From contig VZDJ01007747.1 of assembly GCA_008694505.1 (NCBI GenBank), forward strand, positions 40,714,523 to 40,778,522: 64,000 nucleotides of DNA, read 5' to 3'. The translations under genes and the position numbers were made by a program. The DNA comes from Cyanoderma ruficeps (lineage: Eukaryota; Chordata; Aves; Passeriformes; Timaliidae). Below, piece after piece: positions 39,533-47,461 of this stretch. The notes beneath the pieces were generated by a model. That model was not told where the DNA came from and did no database searches. It worked only from the letters and a program-made list of their open reading frames with translations. The first letter of the stretch is position 1. Each line of letters opens with the position of its first letter.

Positions 39533-42500
39533 ATAGCTCAGGATGAGCTCTTTGTGGGCTTTCCACAGTGCCATTTGTGAATCACAAACACTGCAGATGT
39601 GTCAGCCCAGCCACCTTGCCAATGCCTGCCTGGCACAACAAGAGCTGTGTTTAAATCCTGCTGTCGAGTGTAATGGTTGTTGTGAGATGATGGAGTTCCC
39701 AGAAGACACTTGTAGGACCAGAGTTGTGCTGTGCTGTGATACAAATTGAACAAAACATCTCTGTCAGATGGTGTTTTCCTGTGTAGAGGAGTCGAACCAT
39801 TAAAAAGACAATGATTTAGCAAACATTTTCATGAGATGTGTTCTCTCTGCAGTATCTTCTTCATGTAATATGATAAGGCCTTTGGAAAGTTTATCCATTA
39901 ATCTTTAAATAATACCATCCTATCATAATGCTCAGTGCTGCCTTAGTCTCTAAGTCAGGGTATTTGGTGGTAAAGATCAGCTCAAACAGCAGTAAATCTG
40001 TTGATACTGATTATCACCTCTTTGAATCGCCTTTGCTTCTGTTGTGAAATTCTGTGTTACATGGATATAAGTAGTGTGATCTTTCTGCTAGGAGAACACA
40101 TTGCTCTCTCATTATTCAGCTGTACAAAGGGAGTGTTTTCAATATATTTCTTTTTTTTTTTCCACATCACTCTGTAAATCACATAAATTGATGTCCCTTA
40201 CGGATCTGAATTGTATCTTGGGAGTCTTGCATAGGGATAAGGATTACTTGCAGTTTCCTTTTCAGCCATTCAGTTTTAAGTCTTGAGAATAGGAAGTAAA
40301 AAAGCTGCCCAAGAGTATTTTGGTTTAATAAAAGAAAAAAGGTGGGCTGCTCAATAACCTCCTACAGATGTTTGTTAGAAAAAAATACATGTATTAGGAG
40401 AAGGCTAAAAATGTTAGTGTGTCGCCAGGTATATGGAGGCAGAGAACATGGACGATGCTTCTTTGGCTAATGGGGTACTTTTTTTACATATGAAACCTTG
40501 CTAGTTTCTTTTTACTGTTCTAAAATCATCGACCATTCACTGTAATGGATTGCCTAGCCTGTCTATTGTTCCATATGTTGTAAATATGGAATTGATTTTC
40601 ACTGCCCATCCCTTTGCGTACTGTTCTTCTCTACTCTAATTTTCTTGTTTTCCTTGAGTGCAAAGATCACTAACACTGGTATTATTTTTACATATTTAAT
40701 AGGATTTTTTCTCCTTTTGTTTACAAATCTCTGGATATCCTACTTATTAAATTAAATAATTTTAATCTCCAGGTAGAGCTTGCATGTTTTGTTGTAGCCT
40801 AAATTATCTAACAGTTATCAGTGGGCAGGTTTTACTGTGTTCAGGCAAACGCGTTCAGGTTTTTCCATGTACCAGTGTCTTCTGTTGCTTGTTACAGCTG
40901 CTGTGCACAGTGTGGGTTACTGAAGGTACCTGAAGGGCTTGACTGATGGGGTGCAGCTGCTGACTGGTGTTGGGGTGCAGCATGATCAGATTTTAATTGG
41001 ATTGGGGATGTGATCAGTCAGGGACAGCCAGGGAGGTGCTGTCTCAGGAGCTGGTGATTCACTAGAGGTCACTTTTTGCTCACTAATGAACCACTCTCTT
41101 ATCTTAGCAGTAGGTGATAGAGGAGTGCTGGTAGTGCAGTATTTCATGGTGCTCAGTTTGGAAGAGGATGAAATTCAAGCCTGGTAACTTGTCATCATCC
41201 TGAGTAAATTTGACAAAGCCAGAGAGTTCATTTCAATGTCATAAATGTACATAATCCCAGTGCGTGGTTGTGCTTAAGGTCCTTTTCAGCAAATGGGCAT
41301 TTTCATGTAACACTGTTCTGCTTTTTTCATCCTTTAGGATCCTTGCTAGTTTTTCAGATGGGTAAGACTTGTGCTTGGTTTCAGAGCAAAGTCTCTTGCT
41401 AAATTCTTGGTGAGATGTGGCTTTGATTTCATGCTCTTTTTGATTTAATTTTTAAATTTGATTTCATTTTTCTTGAGGGCATCCTCAGTCTTGTGGTGCG
41501 TGTTTGAAACAAAGAAGTATGATGCCTTCTATGCCACCTAGTGAATGAATGACAGTGACAAATGTAAATATAATTGTTTGGGAACTTGACAACTATCTCT
41601 GATACAACTTTTGCTTTTTTTCCCTGGCCACTTGTGCAACTTTGACAAAAGATGGCCAAGTGTGTTAGAACTCGAGAAGAGGTGGAAGGTAGTATAGTGC
41701 AAATGACACTGCAGCCCAGTAAGACACACCCAACAGTAGCAAGTTCATTCAGGATACCCATTGGTTCTGTTTAGGCCATTGGATGGTCCATTATTCTCCA
41801 TATTACCTGTGAAATTACCACCACCAAACAGGTTATTGAATCTAGTACAGACTTGTGGGTTTTGATCCTTTCTGTTGGCCTTAGTATGTAGATCTGGGTT
41901 TTTTTGCATGCAAAATGCAGCATCATAAAGAGTATCTGCTTCTCATTATAATTCTAAAGAGACAGTCAGATTTCATAACTGTTCTGCATAGGCCAGAGCC
42001 TACTTCCCTTAATCATCTGAAAAATAGCACTTTGCTTCATGACCAGGCCCAGACTGATTTAAAACTTGAGAAGTAAATTACTACTCAATAATCCAGTTCT
42101 ATAAAAGTAAATGCAGAATGTTGTTACACTGGTTCATTATGTTGAAAGCATAGTGCATTATAATTTTTAATGGAATGTGAGTGTAATATATTCTAAACGC
42201 CTTCTTTAACACTGGGAGATAGCTGGATCCATGGTCTCACCAAGTGAGGGATGCCCACTGTCCACAGAATTTTGTTAGTAGCTAAATGCAAATTTTTAAG
42301 ATTTCATTAATAGCAGGATCCTCAGCGTAATATCTCTGCAACTTACACAGTTTGAATGAGCTCCACGATTTCAGATAGGTGAGGAGGAGAAAACCTTCCC
42401 AGAGTCACTAACCCATTTTTTGTCCTTTCATGTTAATTGGCTGTTCATTCCTGAGAACACAGATTGTGCTGCTTCTCCTTTACCTCATCCAATGTCAAAT

Positions 42501-43140
42501 CCCCAAAGAAGCCCTGCCAGCGCAGAAGGGAGCGAGCCATATGGGGCAGGTTGCAGTTGTTCCTTCAGGTCTGGATTTATTCCACTGTGAACAGATGGAC
42601 AATGGCTGACATCCACTAATGGTTCTTGATAGGTTTCTTCTGCTGTTCATCTCTATCTTCTTTTTCTCTTCAGCCAGAACACAGACCATCCTGGAGATGG
42701 TCTGGTAACTCCTCCTGACTAGACGGAAAATAATATGTCTAGTTTCACAACAACCAGAAAATGCAGAGGATGTAATTCCATCCTGGTTCTTATGTTTTTA
42801 GCACTTGCATGAAGAGGGTGAGCTCAAGAAGAAAACCCCTTAGTCACTTAATACAGATAACATCAGAGGAGAGAGTTTTTTTGTGTTCAGTGATTTAAAG
42901 GGAATTTATTCTTCCATTCATTCAGCTCACTATAAGATTTTTTACTTCGTATTTCCAGCATAGAGCCAGTAGAGCTGTTCCATTCTGAGAAAGGAGCAAT
43001 GCACATTTGGCATTTCAGAAATGACTTTGAATGTTTGACACAGCTGAACTTCTTGTTCTTTAAGTGGAACTTTAATCTACTACTTTGATCCTTCACCTTC
43101 TTTCTAACAGTAGATGAAGGGTCCTCTATTTTATTTCATG

Positions 43141-43170
43141 CTTTAAGAAATTGACCACAATTTCTTAAAG
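43141..43170. repeat. Perfect 13-bp hairpin with 4-base loop
   Basis: CTTTAAGAAATTG (43141-43153) and its exact reverse complement CAATTTCTTAAAG (43158-43170) are separated by ACCA. The stem is AT-rich but without mismatch. No surrounding repeat explains it. Confidence 0.95.
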
Positions 43171-45420
43171 ATGAGGTGGTTCTCTTTAGTCAATTATTCT
43201 TTTTTTCTCATTTTCGTCTCAGAACCTGCTGAAGGTTTTTCTCCAAAATGACCTTCACGTGAACCAGAAAGCATTAACTTCTTGCAGTGGGAAGTTGCAC
43301 ACAGAGGAAGTTAGAACTAAAAAAAAANGAAGCTGTAATTGAAATACGCAATTGCAAAATCAAAGTAGGCTGATCTCTCTCTGTGTTATATAAACAAATG
43401 GTTTTCAGGATCTAAATGAAAGAATTAAGGAAATATTTAAATCCAAACAAATTTTTCTTTCCAGATTTTAAATAAATTGAATTGACTTTGTTTGGTTATA
43501 CATTTAAACAATCTATTTTAGGATAAAGGTTAAGTGTTGGGCCTGCTCTATCCAACCATTCTTTTCTTCTGACATAAATCTCTCCTAGGATCTCCTAATA
43601 GCATCTGCAAGATTTACTGTTGACAAAAGTTAAGATATTCCATTGAAACATAATCTTGCATTTTGATTAGAAATGCATAAAGTTTTTAAATTTATGGCTT
43701 TAAAAACTGTTACAATGAATGACGTCTGTTTGATAACAAAGCAAAGTCATGCATGAAAGAACCAGCACGCACGGCTGTGACAAACCAAAGAAAATCTGTA
43801 AGCACACAATAGCAGTATCTTTGTGTAAGAAAATTGTCAAACCTCACTATTCACTTCAGAAAACATTCAGCATGTATCTTGGCTCATTGCTCAGGGGGTA
43901 AAACAGTAAAACTTCCTCTTTCAGTATCTTCAAAGTCACATCTGCTAAAGATAGTAAACCCTAATGCACTGAATTTGTGAAAGCCCAAGGTCATGACCTT
44001 ATGATTGCCCATTCTGGGGGGAATAAAACTTGTACTTAAATTATACATGTGGCTGTTAACAGATACACTTAAAACAATGTATTTGCTCTGCAGCACATGT
44101 GCTCCTCCAGCTGACTCTTAAGAAGCCAAGAAACAGTTTGGGGGCTTTGAAAGATGCCATAATTCTTAGGGCAGGGCACAGAAGACACTCAGCTGTGTCA
44201 CACTGCTGTTGAAAAAAGGGGTTGCAGTAACAGCAGTGCCCAAATGTAAGAGGATGGGGATCGTTAGGCTTTGTGAAAGAAGTACGTGTATATTGTAGCT
44301 GTGTGAGCCATAGTGTAAAAGTTGTGAGGATGACTGAATGTGAGGTGATCCAGTGGCGAGCTGCTGGGGAGAGGAAGCAAAACGGATGGGGGCAACTGTA
44401 GGCTTGGCTGGAGTCAGCTGGGCTGCTCCTGGATTTTCTCATATCCAGTCCAAAACGAGGCCACTGACAGCTATGCAGGGGAGGAGGGCTGTACTTGGGG
44501 AAAAATGAGCTGCATTTTTTTTAAGCAGAAAGAGCACTGCATTGTGTTCTGAAGGAAAACTCCAATTTCCCTCAAGTTATTTCACGTTCTTTTCCGTCCT
44601 GAGAGCCTGCATAGTTTACTCTGTAGAGCAGGTGCCTTGTGGCAGCTGTCGAGCAGGGTGGAGAGACCTTTTGGCTGGGGAGATGGGGTCAGATAACCTC
44701 TTTCGTTCAGCAGGTGCAACTCGGCTTGCTGCTGCTGGAGGCAATACTGTTGGTCCAGTCAGCATCAGCTGAGGATCCAGCCCATGATGTTTTCCCAGGA
44801 AGCATGAACTTGTGATGGGTGTGCCAGGAGCGAACCGAGTCCCGTGTTACCTACAGTGTGTGTATTTGTTAGGTCTGTGTTCAATCAGAAAGGAAAAAGA
44901 GCAAGCATATGAATCCCTTCACGAAGTAGCGTAGAGAATACCAAACTGCAGTATTAATAACCTCCTGTTATTGAATCCTCCATCTGTTCATCATGCCAAC
45001 TTATCCTCACTTAGAGCACTCCCCTTGTCATAATATTTTGCGCCACACTCCCCTCCCTCCCCGAAGCAGCAGTTCCAGTTTAGACCTAAACATTTGCCCA
45101 GTCATGTAACCCCACCGAGGACATGGTCTCAGTGCCTGCATCTGTTTATGTTTCTCTATTAAAAAATGCAACTGAATTCTTAATTTCATTTCTGATTTTT
45201 TTCCTTTTCCGATGGTAATTTTTTTTTGCTGGAGATTTTCATATCCATATTGGTATTCACAGATTTCTCTTGTGGTTTAAGTGTGTTTGACCCCCTAATG
45301 TTCATTCCTGATACTTTGCCACATGGCAATTGAAGCAGCGAGGGAGAAAAAAAAATCATTTTCTCCTTAGAGCTTTGATATGTATGTGTTTTTATATTTG
45401 CTAACATCTATAAATGGCAA

Positions 45421-45440
45421 TAAAGTGGTTAGCCACTTTA
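45421..45440. repeat. Perfect 8-bp hairpin with 4-base loop
   Basis: TAAAGTGG, loop TTAG, CCACTTTA. It lies about 600 bases upstream of the CpG island. A stem this short is expected by chance in a window of this size. Confidence 0.9.
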
Positions 45441-46169
45441 AAGTGATTAAACCCAAATTTATTTATACAAACCTCACATGAGGCGCTTGGCTAGATGCTG
45501 CCCTAGTGATGCACAGTGAGAATTTAGGGAAACTGTTCTTTGAGGCATGTCTGAGACGTCTGTGCTGAGCCACAAAAGGCTTTCCCAGGAATACAGGAGG
45601 AAAATGGAGATAAATCAGAGGCTGCACAAACTTGTCCTGGGAGTTACCTCCCAATCCCGGTAGATAATCCCATGAAAAGGACACAATACCTGAGAAATGA
45701 TGGGGAAAAACAAGTTATGAGGGAGCTGGAGCCAAGCTGTTGAAGGCTGCCTGTATGCTAAAATCCTTGAGTTGTGCCCTGAACGGATTCCTGAAATCCA
45801 CACGACTCGGAGGCTGAAACCACGCTTCATAACCTCTGGGTTCAAATATTCCCCTCATAGACAAACCGACTCCCAAAAAAGCCTGAGGGAAAATCTACAG
45901 CCCTGTCCGTTCTCCCAGTGAATTGCTGTTGTTTGCTACCCAGGAGTCTCTGTCTTTATCCGAGGGGGTCGGGGTCCCTTAGGGACGGTGGGGCCGTTTG
46001 CTGACAGGAAACGATAGTTTTATTTCTGGAAAAACCCAGAGAAGGGATGTTCGCTGCCGGGCTGGGCTGGGCTGTGGGTGGGGACAGACGAGCGAACGGC
46101 CGCGGCTCCGCTTCCCGCCCGCGGCTGGGAAGGAGGAAGGGGCGGCTGTGCCAGTAGAGTGAAAGTTTC

Positions 46170-46192
46170 GGGGGGGGGGGGGGNGGGGGGGG
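46170..46192 (+). repeat. Poly-G run interrupted by one N
   Basis: Fourteen G, an N at 46184, then eight G, within the upstream CpG block. The N marks an unresolved homopolymer length, so the sequence here is unreliable. Confidence 0.95.
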
Positions 46193-46250
46193 AGCTGGAG
46201 CGGAGCTCCGGGCGCTGAGGAGAGAAAAGCCGCGGGGCAGGAGGCGGCGG

Positions 46251-46421
46251 AGCCATGGCGGCCGCCGCTCCCTCACCGCGCCCGGGCGGGGCCGCCGTCA
46301 GCCGACACGGCGGCCGCGGGGGCGCCGCCACCACTTTGGTTTGCGTCGGCCGCCGCCGCCGCTGTTCGGGCGGGGAGGGCATGGCGGGTGCGGGGTGACC
46401 CCGAGGGACCGCGGCCACGTG
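46251..46421 (+). promoter_or_regulatory. Upstream CpG block with YY1-like and E-box motifs
   Basis: AGCCATGGCGGCC at 46251-46263 contains the ATGGCGGC core typical of YY1 sites near transcription or translation starts. The palindromic E-box CACGTG (USF/MYC class) is at 46416-46421. The same ATG at 46255 opens a 47-codon frame, rich in Ala, Gly and Arg, that ends in TGA near 46398. It has an excellent start context (GCCATGG) but composition typical of CpG-island noise. This block could be a second start region for CTBP1 or a divergent noncoding transcript. Confidence 0.35.
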
Positions 46422-46707
46422 GGCGCGGTGGGAACATCCCCGTGGGGAAGAAATCGGCCTCGGATTCTTTGAGTTTGGGCAATTCGCTGCTCTTTCGCCA
46501 AGAGCTATCCCTGCTCGCGGCAGTGCCAGTTCTGGGGCTCTTCAGGGCGGATCAGTGAAAAAGCAGGAGGCAGGCACTGACCCTCGTCCGGGGCAAAATT
46601 AGAGCGTTATGGTTTTACTTGTTTTCATCCCTGTTAGTTCGTGAGGGAAAAGCCTTAGCCGAATCACAAATACAGCGAAACACCAGAAGTGCTGATGTTT
46701 TGGGATG

Positions 46708-46962
46708 CCGGGAACGGACAGAAAGTGATGGGCAGGAAGTTCCACCTGAACATGAGGAGGAACTTCTGTCCTGTGCAGTGATTGCACATGAAATACATTG
46801 CCCAAAGAGGGTGTGGAGTCTCCCGCCCTGGAGATGTTCCAGACCCGTTTGGATGCAATCCTGAGCCATGCGCTCTGGGAAAAACTTGTTTGAGCAGGGA
46901 GGTTGGACTCGATGACCCGCTGTGGTCCCTTCCAACCTGACCCATTCCGTGACTCTCTGAAC
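46708..46962 (+). repeat. CR1 LINE 3' end inside the CTBP1 CpG island
   Basis: A sense CR1 3' part with 'gcaggaagttccacctgaac', 'atgaggaggaacttctgtcc', 'tgtggagtctcccgccctgg' and the tail 'ggttggactcgatgacccgc', ending in CCGTGACTCTCTGA. It belongs to a different CR1 subfamily from the copies at 4680, 39090 and 57786, judging from the 3' UTR wording. It ends about 460 bases upstream of the CTBP1 ATG. CpGs are unusually well retained for a CR1 (CCGCC, CTCGATGACCCGC), consistent with an unmethylated setting. Confidence 0.85.
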
Positions 46963-46999
46963 CCAAGCGGCGTTAACTTTGCCGAAGTTTGAACAAAAC

Positions 47000-47013
47000 A
47001 AAAAAAAAAAAAA
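47000..47013 (+). repeat. A14 tract between CR1 and CTBP1 promoter
   Basis: Fourteen consecutive A, preceded by CAAAAC, directly before the GC-rich promoter block. The seven-base AGCGGCG occurs on both sides of the short unit ending in this tract (46966-46972 and 47016-47022). Confidence 0.9.
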
Positions 47014-47188
47014 GCAGCGGCGACATCGCGCCCCGGGGTAGGTCCCCGCTTCGCTGCGCGCGGACGACCCAGGCTCGCCCGCCCCGCTGTCTCGTTTGTC
47101 TCGGCGGCCGCCTAGAACCAGGAGATCCAGCCTGGGGGGCGCGGCGGCGGCAGTGGCCGCTCCCCCCCCACTTCCCCCCTCCGCCCCA

Positions 47189-47232
47189 CCCCGCCCCTCC
47201 CTCCGCGGGGGCGGGTGGGCGCGCGTGCGCGC
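47189..47232 (+). promoter_or_regulatory. GC boxes and NRF1-like site upstream of CTBP1 start
   Basis: CCCCGCCCC at 47189-47197 is a minus-strand GC box and GGGGGCGGG at 47207-47215 is a plus-strand GC box; both are SP/KLF-type motifs. GCGCGTGCGCGC at 47221-47232 resembles the NRF1 consensus (YGCGCAYGCGCR) apart from G in place of A at the centre. The cluster lies 50-95 bases upstream of the initiator-like element, a typical position for TATA-less promoters. Binding is inferred from motif resemblance only. Confidence 0.5.
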
Positions 47233-47282
47233 GGCGGCGGCGGGGACGCGCCCGGCGGCGGGGGCGCGCACCGAGGCGCCGC

Positions 47283-47421
47283 TCAGTTCGGGGGCGCCCA
47301 CGGAGCGGCCGCCATATGCCGCGGCTGCCGCGGCGGCTCCGAGCGGCGCTGCCCCCCGGCATCCTCCTCGTCGTCCTCGTCCTCCTCCCCGCGGCGGGCG
47401 CGGACGGAGCGCGGCGCCTCC
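47283..47421 (+). other. CTBP1: CTBP1 putative 5' UTR
   Basis: This very GC-rich stretch between a possible initiator and the CTBP1 ATG contains CGG/GGC runs and a TCC/TCG run at 47362-47388. The proposed 5' edge is the initiator-like TCAGTTC at 47283-47289, which fits YYANWYY with the A at 47285. There is no TATA box, as is usual for CpG-island promoters, so initiation is probably dispersed and the true 5' end could lie further upstream. An out-of-frame upstream ATG at 47316 lies within it. The boundary is inferred, not observed. Confidence 0.45.
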
Positions 47422-47461
47422 ATGGGAAGTTCGCACCTCCTGAACAAGGGCTTGCCTCTAG
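47316..47461 (+). other. Upstream open reading frame overlapping the CTBP1 start
   Basis: An ATG at 47316 opens a frame offset by +1 from CTBP1. It runs for 48 codons through the CTBP1 ATG to the exon 1 donor without a stop; read into the intron it stops at once (AGG TAA). The peptide starts MPRLPRRLRAALPPG, followed by ILLVVLVLLPAAG and then ADGARR: a basic head, a hydrophobic core and small residues, like a signal peptide. The hydrophobic core is encoded by a simple CTC/GTC run, so the resemblance may be compositional. The ATG context is weak (C at -3, C at +4). If translated it would reduce initiation at the CTBP1 ATG. No homologue is recognised. Confidence 0.3.
47422..47461 (+). CDS. CTBP1: CTBP1 first coding exon (long isoform N-terminus), partial
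   Basis: The reading frame from the ATG at 47422 gives MGSSHLLNKGLPL plus one base (G) of the next codon. It ends at a good donor, CTAG|GTAACC, with the intron GT at 47462-47463. This peptide and its phase-1 junction match the start of vertebrate CTBP1 long isoform, where the next exon continues with GVRPPIMNGP. The CTBP2 N-terminus is different, which favours CTBP1. CTBP1 is an NAD(H)-binding, D-isomer dehydrogenase-fold corepressor. It binds PxDLS motifs and recruits histone-modifying complexes in the nucleus, and a related short form acts in Golgi membrane fission. Only 13 complete codons are visible; the substrate-binding and Rossmann domains lie in later exons outside the window. The start context is moderate (T at -3, G at +4). 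The CpG-island promoter directly upstream supports a genuine first exon. The identification rests on a short but distinctive peptide. Confidence 0.9.

Larger units (their letters stand above)
39533..46049. other. Proximal upstream flank of CTBP1, no gene recognised
   Basis: AT-rich, becoming more GC-rich toward the CpG island after about 45500. Contains the 13-bp hairpin at 43141, an N at 43328 in an A run and the 8-bp hairpin at 45421. No coding exon for a divergent neighbour was recognised. Confidence 0.55.

Noticed and set aside
46989..47315. In-frame extension of the upstream ORF back to an ATG at 46989
   Set aside because: It reads through the A14 tract and promoter GC boxes, which probably lie upstream of the transcription start. 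Only the part from 47316 is plausible as transcribed 5' UTR.
46615..47436. 273-codon open frame on the minus strand across the CpG island and the CR1
   Set aside because: It is Arg/Ala/Gly-rich where it crosses GC-rich DNA and reads antisense CR1 for the rest. It has no family motif, and absence of stops is expected at this composition.
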